A DNA stretch of 14,929 nt from CAZRRV01 sp045660865 (GCA_045660865.1 JAZREP010000009.1:1-14929), one strand, 5' to 3'; counted from the first letter of the stretch, positions 7,705-14,784 are shown. Numbers and translations are program-made. Notes: generated by a model not told the origin, from the sequence alone.

Positions 7705-8203
7705 CGCTTTCACCTATTTCCTCAATGAAAGAATCAATCAGTGCACGGTGGTCTTCGGTGTTAATTTCTCTCTCCAACAATTTTTCTGATATGGCGCCGG
7801 AAATTTCAATAATTTCACGCTTCATACCGTCAACCGATTTCTTCCTTTCAAGGACAGCGTCTTCCTCTGCTTGACGGATTATTCCGTCTGCACGGTTTTG
7901 AGCGTCGTTTATTATAGCATCGCCTCTACGCTTAGCGTTTTCTGCCGCAGTTTTTATAATTTCATCTGCTTTTGTTTCGGCAGTAGACAAAATGTTTTCC
8001 CATTGCTCACGGTTTTCATTTGCCTTGGCTTCAGCTTCTTCGGCTTTTGCATATTGACTGTCAAGCTCATTTTGGCGCTGCTGTAAAACTTTTTTTACAG
8101 GCTTATACAAAAACTTTTTAACGATTAGAAAAATCAATACAAGATTAGCGAGAGAAATCAAAATTTGCCATATATTAACAGATATGACATCTAAATTTTG
8201 CAT
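7697..8203 (-). CDS. atpF: ATP synthase Fo b subunit (peripheral stalk)
   Basis: A 168-residue b subunit. One N-terminal membrane helix (about 10-29, ILISLANLVLIFLIV) is followed by KKFLYKPVKKVL and a long charged, alanine- and glutamate-rich coiled coil to about residue 140. Two copies should form the stator stalk that holds delta and the alpha3beta3 head against rotation. ATG 8203 follows GGGGGAGA, 15 nt after the atpE stop. The 3' end overlaps atpH by a few bases. Confidence 0.96.
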   Translation of the reverse strand: MQNLDVISVNIWQILISLANLVLIFLIVKKFLYKPVKKVLQQRQNELDSQYAKAEEAEAKANENREQWENILSTAETKADEIIKTAAENAKRRGDAIINDAQNRADGIIRQAEEDAVLERKKSVDGMKREIIEISGAISEKLLEREINTEDHRALIDSFIEEIGESDE

Positions 8204-8218
8204 ACTATCTCCCCCAGA

Positions 8219-8506
8219 TTATTTGCCTATTGCTCTTAAAAGTACATTTACTAAAAGGTTAGGTGCAACAAAAATTAAAAGTATTGCGATAACTAAAGCA
8301 TAAAGACCTGTTGTTTCTGCAATGGCGCAACCCATAAGCATTGTACTTGTAACAGCGCCCTTGCTTTCAGGCTGACGGCCAATAGCTTCACAAGCTTTAG
8401 CAACAGCGTTACCTTCACCGATACCAGGGCCTATACCTGCAATCATTGCACAACCTGCGCCCAAAGCGCAACCACCTAAAATGATACCAATTGCTAATTC
8501 TAACAT
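8219..8506 (-). CDS. atpE: ATP synthase Fo c subunit (rotor ring), probable Na+-binding type
   Basis: A 95-residue two-helix hairpin. Helix 1 contains the glycine-rich GAGCAMIAGIGPGIGEG; the polar loop is GRQPESKG (43-50); helix 2 contains GCAIAETTGLYALVIA. The ion-binding carboxylate is E64. T65, T66 and Y69 follow it, matching the S/T-T...Y residues of Na+-binding c subunits such as that of Ilyobacter tartaricus. The helix-1 ligand, Gln32 in Ilyobacter, is here glutamate E31. The same E/E pair defines the two-carboxylate Na+ site described for Fusobacterium nucleatum, so Na+ rather than H+ coupling is likely. A C-terminal tail of about 10 residues exceeds the usual length. ATG 8506 is preceded by GGAGGTAA, which overlaps the atpB stop. 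Confidence 0.97.
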   Translation of the reverse strand: MLELAIGIILGGCALGAGCAMIAGIGPGIGEGNAVAKACEAIGRQPESKGAVTSTMLMGCAIAETTGLYALVIAILLIFVAPNLLVNVLLRAIGK

Positions 8507-8508
8507 AA

Positions 8509-9426
8509 TTAAATTACCTCCGTATTTTGTTTTTTAACCTTAATGTTTTTTTGTTTTTCTTTTTGTCTTGCAAAATATGTGTCGCTCGGGAAACCGTCCG
8601 AAACATACATCATAGTAAGCATTGCGAAAATATATGCTTGCAGGCAACTGCTGAACAAATCAAAATATAATGAGAGAACAGCCGGGATACCTACTTGCAA
8701 AAACGGTATTTCACCTAAGATTCCCGGAAGCCAACCCAACAACATTCTGGAAAGTCCCTGCAGAGCAACGGCTATTAAGACCGATATAACCGAGCCCGAA
8801 AGTACGTTTCCGTAATGACGGAAAGCCATAGAAATTGGGGTTGCAATTTCGCTTATAATATTCATTGGGGTCAAAAGAGCTACCGGTTCGGTTAAACTTT
8901 TTAAGTAATGAATCGGTCCGCATTTGAGTTTATAATAAGTAATAAGCCCAAACACTAATATTGCCCAACCGCCAACAACATTCAAATCTGAGGTTGGAGG
9001 GTACAACCCAAAAAGCGAAAGCAGGCTTGAAAAAGCCGACAGTGCAATTATTGAAATTATAAAGGGCGCAAAACCCATGAAATATGAGCCCATACTGTCA
9101 CCGACCAGCTTATCGACCTTTTCAACAACCCATTCAGCCAAATGCTGCCTGACGCTTATATTTCGAACCTTTAAACCGTGTGTTAAGTATAAACACAATC
9201 CAAGAACCGAAATAATAACTAACCAAGAATTTATTTGCGACTCGGTAATTATTAAGTTTTGCATAAAAAACGGGAAAGAAAGATAAATTTGCGCACCCAA
9301 AATATTTACGCCCTCATCCAAAGGCTTTGTAACAACCTTTAATGCGATTCCGGCAATTATAGGCAGTATAATCATTAAAAGATACGCAATATCCGCCGCT
9401 ACGAAGCGACGGCTCTTATTCCTCAT
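8509..9426 (-). CDS. atpB: ATP synthase Fo a subunit (ion channel/stator)
   Basis: A 305-residue polytopic membrane protein that provides the two half-channels through which ions reach the c-ring. The key arginine is R203 in AFRHYGNVLSGSVI, equivalent to E. coli R210. Other family features are PPTSDLN before helix 4, TPMNIISEIATPIS before the arginine helix, and LFSSCLQAYIFAMLTMMYV in the last helix. An in-frame GTG at 9435 exists, but GAGGTG (9433-9438) is then the ribosome site for ATG 9426, which I prefer. It follows the atpI-like gene after 35 nt. The lysine-rich C-terminal tail (about 20 residues) is not a common feature. Confidence 0.95.
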   Translation of the reverse strand: MRNKSRRFVAADIAYLLMIILPIIAGIALKVVTKPLDEGVNILGAQIYLSFPFFMQNLIITESQINSWLVIISVLGLCLYLTHGLKVRNISVRQHLAEWVVEKVDKLVGDSMGSYFMGFAPFIISIIALSAFSSLLSLFGLYPPTSDLNVVGGWAILVFGLITYYKLKCGPIHYLKSLTEPVALLTPMNIISEIATPISMAFRHYGNVLSGSVISVLIAVALQGLSRMLLGWLPGILGEIPFLQVGIPAVLSLYFDLFSSCLQAYIFAMLTMMYVSDGFPSDTYFARQKEKQKNIKVKKQNTEVI

Positions 9427-9461
9427 AATTATCACCTCAATTATAAACCAAATTACAAATT

Positions 9462-9839
9462 CTATTCTTTATTAAACAAGGAATGGAAAGCAATTGCGAT
9501 GCGTGGAAAGAATACAGGGATAATAACAGTCCAAGTATTAAAGCAAGGCAACACAATTCCCACAACCACAAAAATAAGAACCATTAAATTTCTATATGTT
9601 TGAGATACTTTCATAGCTGTTTTTGCTTCCTTTTCGGGTTTCAAAACTGCTTTTTGAACAGTTATGCCCATTAAAAAGAAATTGAGGACTGCGATAGTGT
9701 ATCCCAGTAAGTTTCCAAGAAACACCTTGTAATCCCAATTGCCTATAATCAAAAAAACTGATTGCATCAATACACTTAACACAAATGTCCAAGTTGCAAT
9801 ATATATTGTTTCCTTTTTTACAGTTTTATCAATTTTCAT
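9462..9839 (-). CDS. atpI: ATP synthase subunit I-like membrane protein (AtpI/UncI)
   Basis: About 125 residues with four predicted membrane helices: near 13-33, 38-62, 83-100 and 102-118. It is the first gene of the atp operon, where AtpI is normally found; AtpI helps assemble the c-ring and may act in ion transport in some species. The sequence is poorly conserved in this family, so the call rests on topology, size, the VFLGNLLGYTIAVLNFFLMG segment and position. Start: GTG 9851 is in frame, but ATG 9839 has GGTGG at a suitable distance and gives a usual positively charged N-terminus (MKIDKTVKKE). Confidence 0.78.
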   Translation of the reverse strand: MKIDKTVKKETIYIATWTFVLSVLMQSVFLIIGNWDYKVFLGNLLGYTIAVLNFFLMGITVQKAVLKPEKEAKTAMKVSQTYRNLMVLIFVVVGIVLPCFNTWTVIIPVFFPRIAIAFHSLFNKE

Positions 9840-9898
9840 AATTAAAACCACCGTATATTAAAAGACATATTATTTTATTAACATTCTATATTAGAAAA

Positions 9899-9927
9899 AT
9901 TATATAATATTTTCCCATATTTTTCAA
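9899..9927 (-). promoter_or_regulatory. Sigma-A promoter of the atp operon
   Basis: On the minus strand, TTGAAA (9922-9927) and TATAAT (9899-9904) are separated by 17 nt. Transcription would start near 9892, giving a leader of about 50 nt before atpI. The surrounding 120 bp is very A+T-rich, and no other feature is visible in it. Confidence 0.8.
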
Positions 9928-9963
9928 CTCAATATTAGTAAATTAAAAATATTTTAACATATT

Positions 9964-9992
9964 AAAAAAGGACAATAAAAATCGTCCTTTTT
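9964..9992 (-). terminator. Intrinsic terminator of the malic enzyme gene
   Basis: Ten nucleotides after the malic enzyme stop, the minus strand reads AAAAAGGAC, a 10-nt loop, and GTCCTTTTTT. The GGAC/GTCC core plus A/T pairs and the T tail make a plausible terminator that separates this unit from the atp operon promoter about 40 bp further on. Confidence 0.75.
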
Positions 9993-10001
9993 CAGCAATT
10001 A

Positions 10002-11174
10002 TTAAATTCTGGCAACGCCGGTTTCTTTAGCAGTTTTAATTACAGCTTTCGCTACAACATCTGCCACTCTTTTGTCTAAAGCGGGGACAATAATGTTATC
10101 CTCACTTATTTCATTATCAGAAATTAAGGATGCCAATGCGTAGGATGTTGCCACCTTCATTTCCTCGTTAATACAGGTTGCTCTGCAATCGAGCGCACCA
10201 CGGAAAATGCCGGGGAAAGCAAGCACATTGTTTATCTGGTTTGCAAAGTCAGAGCGGCCTGTACCCACAACTCTGGCGCCTGCAGCCTTAGCAATATCGG
10301 GCATTATTTCGGGAGTGGGGTTAGCCATTGGGAACAGAATGCTGTCCTTTGCCATAGATTTAACCATTTCAGGTGTTACAAGATTGGGCGCAGAAACACC
10401 GATAAATACATCGGCGCCAACAAGTGCATCAGCCAATGTGCCTTTTTTATGGTCAAGATTTGTAACCTTAGAAATATCTTCTTGTGCTGCGTTATTGTTT
10501 TCGTCGCCTTCGCAAATAATACCAAATCGGTCGCAGAATGTAAGGTGTTTAACACCCATATTCATAAGATGCTTACCGATAGCTATTCCGGCAGAGCCTG
10601 CGCCGTTAATTACAACCTTAACGCTTTCAATTTCCTTTTTAACAAGCTTTAATGCGTTAATAAGTGCTGCGGCAACAACAATAGCAGTACCATGCTGGTC
10701 ATCGTGGAAAATCGGGATGTCGCAAATCTCTTTGAGCTTTTGCTCTATTTCAAAACAACGAGGTGCCGAAATATCCTCAAGATTGATTCCACCAAAGGAG
10801 CCTGAAATAAGATAGATTGTGCGTACTATCTCATCTACATCCTTTGATTTAACACAAATCGGGAATGCATCAACATCGGCAAAGGTTTTAAAGAGCGCAC
10901 ATTTACCCTCCATAACCGGCATACCTGCTTCAGGACCGATATCACCAAGCCCCAATACAGCAGTACCGTCGGTAATAACCGCAACAAGATTTGAACGGCG
11001 TGTAAGCTCATAAGATTTATTTATATCTTTATTGATTTCAAGACAAGGCTCTGCTACACCGGGAGTGTAAGCTAAAGAAAGGTCCTCTCTTGAATTGATG
11101 GGAGCGCGGGAGATAACCTCTATTTTGCCGCCCCACTCATAATGCTTTTTAAGTGATTCAGCTCTTATATCCAT
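10002..11174 (-). CDS. Malic enzyme (malate to pyruvate + CO2), short form
   Basis: A 390-residue decarboxylating malate dehydrogenase of the short prokaryotic type, without the phosphotransacetylase-like domain of MaeB. Visible features are YTPGVAEPC (Y36), the catalytic lysine region EGKCALFK (K91), the metal-binding EDISAPRCFEIE (E133, D134), FHDDQHGTA (157-163), the Rossmann loop GAGSAG (191-196), NPTPEI and GRSDFANQINNVLAFPG. The second Rossmann strand ends CDRFG; NAD or NADP use cannot be settled by eye. ATG 11174 follows GGGAGAA and lies 2 nt beyond the dehydrogenase stop; an in-frame GTG at 11189 is less likely. The gene is cotranscribed with the Ldh-type dehydrogenase, and together they can interconvert oxaloacetate, malate and pyruvate. 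Confidence 0.95.
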   Translation of the reverse strand: MDIRAESLKKHYEWGGKIEVISRAPINSREDLSLAYTPGVAEPCLEINKDINKSYELTRRSNLVAVITDGTAVLGLGDIGPEAGMPVMEGKCALFKTFADVDAFPICVKSKDVDEIVRTIYLISGSFGGINLEDISAPRCFEIEQKLKEICDIPIFHDDQHGTAIVVAAALINALKLVKKEIESVKVVINGAGSAGIAIGKHLMNMGVKHLTFCDRFGIICEGDENNNAAQEDISKVTNLDHKKGTLADALVGADVFIGVSAPNLVTPEMVKSMAKDSILFPMANPTPEIMPDIAKAAGARVVGTGRSDFANQINNVLAFPGIFRGALDCRATCINEEMKVATSYALASLISDNEISEDNIIVPALDKRVADVVAKAVIKTAKETGVARI

Positions 11175-11176
11175 TT

Positions 11177-12289
11177 TTAGTTCTCCCACGGGAATTTATA
11201 CTGAGTAAGACCAAGTTCGTCACGAACTGCAATAATTTCTTTTTGTACAGACTCGTTTATAGGCACACCTGCGGCACGAGCAATACCAATCTCGTATTCC
11301 TTCTCACCTGCTGTGTAAATTCTGTCTGCGCCGGGAGCCTTTTTGGAAGCACGCATACTGCGAGTGATTTCTCCCGCTTTTCTACGAGCAACCTCTTCAC
11401 CCATAAAATGGTCTGTATCTATTGCAATAAACCAGTGACCCAACTGATACGGACGAATGTTTCCGTTTTCATCCTTACCATCAAGAGCCTTACCGTATGC
11501 ACCGTCTTGGAGAATTGAGGAGAAGAACTCTACTGCCAAAGCAAATCCGTAGCCCTTGTAGCCACCGAGGTCTTCGCCAATTCCGCCGAGAGTTGTAAGA
11601 GCTGCTGTGCCGTTTCTTATTTTCTTGAGTGCAACACCTGCATCACCCTCAATTGCAGAGCCATCATCACCAATGATGGTGCCGGGGTGTACATCCTCGC
11701 CAATTCTCTCATAATACTCAATCTTACCGTTCTGTGTGATTGAAGTTGCACAGTCAAAGTTAAAGTCAAAAGCTTCATCAGTGGGAACGCCTATGGTAAA
11801 GGGGTTGGTACCGAACATACCCTCAACACCGTGTGTCGGAGCAACAGAAGGACGAGCGTTAGTACCGGTCATACCGATACAGCCTGCCTTGGTAGCCATT
11901 GTAGTATAATATCCTGCAATACCGTAATGGCAAGAGTTACGAACAACAACCATACCCATACCGTATTCCTTAGCCTTTGCAATCGCCATGCTCATAGCTT
12001 TATGACCTATAACCTGGCCCATACCGTGGTGGCCGTCAATAACAGCGGTTGTAGGAGTTTCTTTAACAATCTCAATCTCGGTAACTGCGTTTTGGATACC
12101 AGCCTTGATTCTGTCAAGATAAACCGGCTTAAAGCGGTTTACACCGTGTGATTCAATACCTCTTTTATCTGACTCCAAAAGAACGTCTGCGCAAATTTCA
12201 GCATCCGCTCTCGGTATGCCGTAACCAACAAATGCGTCAATTACGAAGTTTGTAATTGTACTCCAATCTACGATATTTTTGTTTGACAT
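11177..12289 (-). CDS. Ldh_2-family malate/L-lactate-type dehydrogenase
   Basis: A 370-residue NAD(P)-dependent 2-hydroxyacid dehydrogenase of the family that includes archaeal-type malate, sulfolactate and ureidoglycolate dehydrogenases, unrelated to the common Rossmann LDH/MDH. Family motifs are KRGIESHGVNR (42-52, with the catalytic histidine H48), RNSCHYGIAGYY (117-128), TGTNARPSVAPTHG, FGTNPFTIGVP and GGYKGYGFALAVEF (242-255). The upstream in-frame start would add 15 residues across the hairpin; ATG 12289 follows GGGGG and is preferred. Substrate is not fixed by sequence. Pairing with a malic enzyme 2 nt downstream favours malate/oxaloacetate. The start codon lies only 21 nt after a terminator-like hairpin, an unusual arrangement. 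Confidence 0.88.
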   Translation of the reverse strand: MSNKNIVDWSTITNFVIDAFVGYGIPRADAEICADVLLESDKRGIESHGVNRFKPVYLDRIKAGIQNAVTEIEIVKETPTTAVIDGHHGMGQVIGHKAMSMAIAKAKEYGMGMVVVRNSCHYGIAGYYTTMATKAGCIGMTGTNARPSVAPTHGVEGMFGTNPFTIGVPTDEAFDFNFDCATSITQNGKIEYYERIGEDVHPGTIIGDDGSAIEGDAGVALKKIRNGTAALTTLGGIGEDLGGYKGYGFALAVEFFSSILQDGAYGKALDGKDENGNIRPYQLGHWFIAIDTDHFMGEEVARRKAGEITRSMRASKKAPGADRIYTAGEKEYEIGIARAAGVPINESVQKEIIAVRDELGLTQYKFPWEN

Positions 12290-12304
12290 AAAACTACCCC
12301 CTAA

Positions 12305-12334
12305 ATTATTAAAAAAAGAGCACACTAATCCCAA
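12305..12334 (-). promoter_or_regulatory. Candidate promoter overlapping the hairpin before the dehydrogenase
   Basis: Minus-strand TTGGGA (12329-12334) and AATAAT (12305-12310) are 18 nt apart. If used, transcription would start near 12298 and the leader would be about 10 nt, with the GGGGG ribosome site at its very start. An alternative -35 is TTGACA at 12377-12382, but its -10 position (TAGAGA near 12353-12358) is weak. Confidence 0.3.
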
Positions 12335-12349
12335 TGAATAGTGTACTCT
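12311..12349 (-). terminator. Terminator-type hairpin in the leader of the dehydrogenase-malic enzyme unit
   Basis: On the minus strand an 11-bp stem (AGAGTACACTA with TAGTGTGCTCT, one G-U pair) encloses an 11-nt loop and is followed by a run of T. It is a convincing intrinsic terminator. It could end the histidine phosphatase transcript, whose stop codon lies about 68 nt upstream, or act as an attenuator for the following operon, whose ATG is only 21 nt downstream. Confidence 0.8.
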
Positions 12350-12416
12350 AAATCTCTACAAATATAAACAAAGCCTTGTCAATATTTCTTGAATACCGGA
12401 GTTCTTTTTCCCTTTG

Positions 12417-13064
12417 TTATACGTTTTTAGGCAACTCGGTTACGAACCCTCTCATATGTTTGTCGAAACTGTATTCAACAAGTTCAAAAGTACCATTCTT
12501 AAAAACCGCCTTTGTCAGAGAAGCATTTGCCGCCCAAGGCACATCTTTAATTTCACCTAATGATTTTTTAAGACAATGAGCAGCGAATACGCGAATAGGT
12601 GTTGCATGCGAGAAAACAAATATCGTTTGGTTGTCGTGCTTTTTAGCAATTTCTGTAAGAGCAGCAACCACACGCTTTTGAAGTTCTTCAACACTTTCAC
12701 CGCCGTCACAACGGGAAAGACCAATGTTTGTCAACCAAACATTGTAGGTTTCTTTATACTTTTCGGTAAGCTCTGCAAACTTAGTTAAATCCCAAACACC
12801 TGCTTCTACCTCACGAAGGTTTTTGTCGGTAAAAATCGGCATATTAAAGTGTGCAGCAGTGCAATGTGCCGTATGGTATGCCCTCATTAAGTCACTGGAA
12901 TATATGGCATCGGGGCGACCGATTTCACTTCTTATGTAATCGGCAGCAACAGTAGCCTGCTTTATACCGATTTTAGTTAAATTTAAATCGCCATGTCCTA
13001 AAAAGACGCCTTGTTCGTTGGCTTCCGATTCACCATGTCGTACTAAATAAATTGTGGTACTCAT
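12417..13064 (-). CDS. Histidine phosphatase family protein (phosphoglycerate mutase-like)
   Basis: A 215-residue cytosolic enzyme of the branch-1 histidine phosphatase family. LVRHGES (7-13) holds the catalytic H10 and R9; YSSDLMRAYHTA (55-66) holds the second arginine R61; LREVEAG (83-89) holds the likely acid/base glutamate E85; FSHATPIR (151-158) holds the second histidine H153. Members act as cofactor-dependent phosphoglycerate mutases, alpha-ribazole phosphatases or general sugar-phosphate phosphatases, and the sequence does not choose between them. SHA instead of the common SHG is a mild deviation. Start: ATG 13064 follows AAGAGGTG; an in-frame GTG at 13073 overlaps that ribosome site. 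It has its own promoter. Neighbours give no clear pathway link. Confidence 0.9.
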   Translation of the reverse strand: MSTTIYLVRHGESEANEQGVFLGHGDLNLTKIGIKQATVAADYIRSEIGRPDAIYSSDLMRAYHTAHCTAAHFNMPIFTDKNLREVEAGVWDLTKFAELTEKYKETYNVWLTNIGLSRCDGGESVEELQKRVVAALTEIAKKHDNQTIFVFSHATPIRVFAAHCLKKSLGEIKDVPWAANASLTKAVFKNGTFELVEYSFDKHMRGFVTELPKNV

Positions 13065-13090
13065 ATTCTTCACCTCTTATTATCTAGAAA

Positions 13091-13119
13091 ATTATAACAT
13101 ATTAAAGATACATATTCAA
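13091..13119 (-). promoter_or_regulatory. Sigma-A promoter of the histidine phosphatase gene
   Basis: Minus-strand TTGAAT (13114-13119) and TATAAT (13091-13096) are separated by 17 nt. The start of transcription would be near 13084, about 20 nt before ATG 13064. No terminator is visible between the ClC gene stop (13149) and this promoter, so read-through from ClC is possible. Confidence 0.78.
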
Positions 13120-13148
13120 GGAATAATCTACAAAATATTGCATTTTAT

Positions 13149-14357
13149 TTAATTACAAGCTATAGGTCGCTTTTTGTTTGCTAACATAGGCAATTTTGAA
13201 AGCAAAAATACAATTAAACACATTGGTGCAAAAATATGTATATTCGTAACCCCAAACAATTCTAAACTTAGCGCAACCGATGCCAGCGGGCTTTTGGTAA
13301 CACAGCAAAAAAGCAGGGCCAACCCTAAGGCTGCTGCAAAGCCGGGGTTTAGTCCCAAAACTCCTCCTATAAAGCACCCGAAAGTAGCTCCTATACAGAA
13401 GGTGGGAACGATTTCACCGCCCTTAAACCCTACTCCTAAGGTTACGGCCGTAAAAAGCATTTTAAGTAAAAAAGAATACCAATCAACTTTACCGTCTATC
13501 GCTTGCAGTGCCAAAGACATGCCTGCACCGTTGTAGTTTTGATTGCCGACAAATAAGGTCATAATCACCACAACTGTTGCTCCAATGACTATTCTCAGCC
13601 AAGGGGATTTTATCCACAATTGCATAAAATATGGTGCTTTTCGGAACATATAACGCACAACTATGCCAAGCACAAAAATCAATATAATTAACGCAATAAG
13701 TTTCAAAATATTTCCCGATGTCAGTGAAATTACATCACGTTGTATTGCAGTATCTGCATAAACACCGAAAGCTGAAGAAACCTTGCTTGCTACAAATGCT
13801 GATATAAAACACGGCAAAAGCGCTTGAAAAAAGAACATTCCCTGTGAAGCAATTTCCAAGGTAAACAGGCATGCCGTCAGCGGTGTGCCAAACAGCCCTG
13901 CAAAAGCAGCGCTCATACCTGTCATAATTATTAAGGCACGTTCCTTATCCTTTAAACGAACAACCTTATTGAGCAAGGAAGCTACCGAACTACCCATCTG
14001 CAGTGCTGCGCCTTCCCTACCGGCTGAGCCGCCAAGCAAGTGAGTAATTGTTGTAGTCAAGAAAATAACAGGTGCAATAAGCGGAGAAATGGGTTTGCCG
14101 TTTTTTGAACACTCAACAATTTCATCAGTCGTTTGGTTGGCACTCAATTTAGAAAGCTTGTAAATGCCAACTGTTGCCAAACCGCCAATCGGAAGCAAGA
14201 AAATTAGCCAATTTTGTGTTTCCCGCAGTTCTGTAACAAAGTGGAGCGCATAATGAAACAGAGCACTTAACAAGCCACCGATGACACCCATCAAGACGCT
14301 TAAAAGTACCCATTTCAAAAACAGCAAAACATATTTAAACTTACTGCTAACTCCCAC
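13149..14357 (-). CDS. ClC-family anion channel/transporter, CLC-F (fluoride)-like
   Basis: A 402-residue integral membrane protein with about ten or more hydrophobic helices and no C-terminal CBS domains. The ClC glutamate-gate motif is GGSAGREGAALQMG (109-122; gating E115). A second conserved segment, GFKGGEIVPTFCIGATFG (310-327), replaces the GIFAP motif of chloride types. The length of about 400, HLLGGSAGREG and the GGE-VP-F-IGA pattern resemble the fluoride/proton antiporter branch (CLC-F). However, the GNNLI signature expected before DEI is ANQTT (73-77), so ion specificity is uncertain. Start: GTG 14357, with AAAGGA about 10 nt upstream; the next in-frame ATG would remove most of the first helix. 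No fluoride riboswitch is evident in the short leader. Confidence 0.88.
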   Translation of the reverse strand: MGVSSKFKYVLLFLKWVLLSVLMGVIGGLLSALFHYALHFVTELRETQNWLIFLLPIGGLATVGIYKLSKLSANQTTDEIVECSKNGKPISPLIAPVIFLTTTITHLLGGSAGREGAALQMGSSVASLLNKVVRLKDKERALIIMTGMSAAFAGLFGTPLTACLFTLEIASQGMFFFQALLPCFISAFVASKVSSAFGVYADTAIQRDVISLTSGNILKLIALIILIFVLGIVVRYMFRKAPYFMQLWIKSPWLRIVIGATVVVIMTLFVGNQNYNGAGMSLALQAIDGKVDWYSFLLKMLFTAVTLGVGFKGGEIVPTFCIGATFGCFIGGVLGLNPGFAAALGLALLFCCVTKSPLASVALSLELFGVTNIHIFAPMCLIVFLLSKLPMLANKKRPIACN

Positions 14358-14391
14358 TGTTCTTTTTTCCTTTCATATTTTTCGACAAGTT

Positions 14392-14420
14392 ATAATAGCA
14401 CAGATAGGTGGAAATATCAA
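14392..14420 (-). promoter_or_regulatory. Sigma-A promoter of the ClC gene
   Basis: Minus-strand TTGATA (14415-14420) and TATTAT (14392-14397) with a 17-nt spacer. Transcription would start near 14385, giving a leader of only about 28 nt, too short for a folded riboswitch. Confidence 0.72.
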
Positions 14421-14429
14421 GAAATTCAC

Positions 14430-14463
14430 AAAAAAATCCGTCCTCTTATGAGGACGGATTTTC
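14430..14463. terminator. Intrinsic terminator of the zinc-ribbon gene
   Basis: A perfect 10-bp stem, ATCCGTCCTC (14436-14445) and GAGGACGGAT (14450-14459), has a 4-nt loop. On the minus strand it is followed by seven T residues. It separates the small gene from the ClC promoter immediately downstream. Confidence 0.9.
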
Positions 14464-14503
14464 GTTTGGCATCAATACTCAAAATGGAACCGCTTTGAAA
14501 ACC

Positions 14504-14698
14504 TTAAATTTTCTTTATAAATACATTACAATCTTTGCAATAATGCACATTCTTAATTTTCGCAACCTCGGACCATTTACATTTATCTGAAATTCTCACC
14601 TTTTGTTTATCAGCCAATGAAACCCATTTTAAAATAAAGGGAGAATTAAAAGGGACATACCCTTCTTCCATTTCTTTTTGACAATACGGACATAACAT
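14504..14698 (-). CDS. Small zinc-ribbon protein
   Basis: A 64-residue cytosolic protein with two cysteine pairs: CPYC near the N-terminus (3-6) and CKDC near the C-terminus (54-57), spaced as a single zinc ribbon. Between them lies W-V-SLADKQKVRIS. The start MLCPYCQKEMEEGYV is typical of small Firmicutes zinc-ribbon proteins of unknown function (the DUF6487/PF20097 type, as I recall it). ATG 14698 follows AAAGGAG, with a TATAAT box upstream and a strong terminator downstream, so this is a real single-gene unit. No function can be assigned. Confidence 0.82.
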   Translation of the reverse strand: MLCPYCQKEMEEGYVPFNSPFILKWVSLADKQKVRISDKCKWSEVAKIKNVHYCKDCNVFIKKI

Positions 14699-14721
14699 AC
14701 CGGTATCACTCCTTTTAATTT

Positions 14722-14750
14722 ATTATAGCATATTGCCGGCTAAACAGCAA
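14722..14750 (-). promoter_or_regulatory. Promoter of the zinc-ribbon gene
   Basis: Minus-strand TATAAT (14722-14727) is perfect; the -35 at 17 nt is TTGCTG (14745-14750), a weak match. The -10 is about 24 nt before the start codon. Confidence 0.55.
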
Positions 14751-14753
14751 TAT

Positions 14754-14784
14754 TTATTACCTCTTACCTACTACTTATTACCTC
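14754..14784. repeat. Short 21-bp-spaced direct repeat, purine-rich on the minus strand
   Basis: TTATTACCTC occurs at 14754-14763 and again at 14775-14784, with the related TTACCTACTAC between. On the minus strand it is a run of GAGGTAATA/GTAGGTAA units. It lies between the tRNA terminator and the zinc-ribbon promoter and codes for nothing visible. Confidence 0.5.

Noticed and set aside
10207..10815. 202-codon plus-strand ORF
   Set aside because: It is fully antisense to the malic enzyme gene, has no family resemblance, and lacks a ribosome site; the conserved malic enzyme motifs explain the region.
13174..13536. 120-codon plus-strand ORF
   Set aside because: Antisense to the well-conserved ClC coding sequence, with low-complexity composition and no ribosome site.
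14358..14430. Fluoride (crcB) riboswitch before the ClC gene
   Set aside because: The likely transcript leader is about 28 nt, and no crcB-like conserved core is visible.
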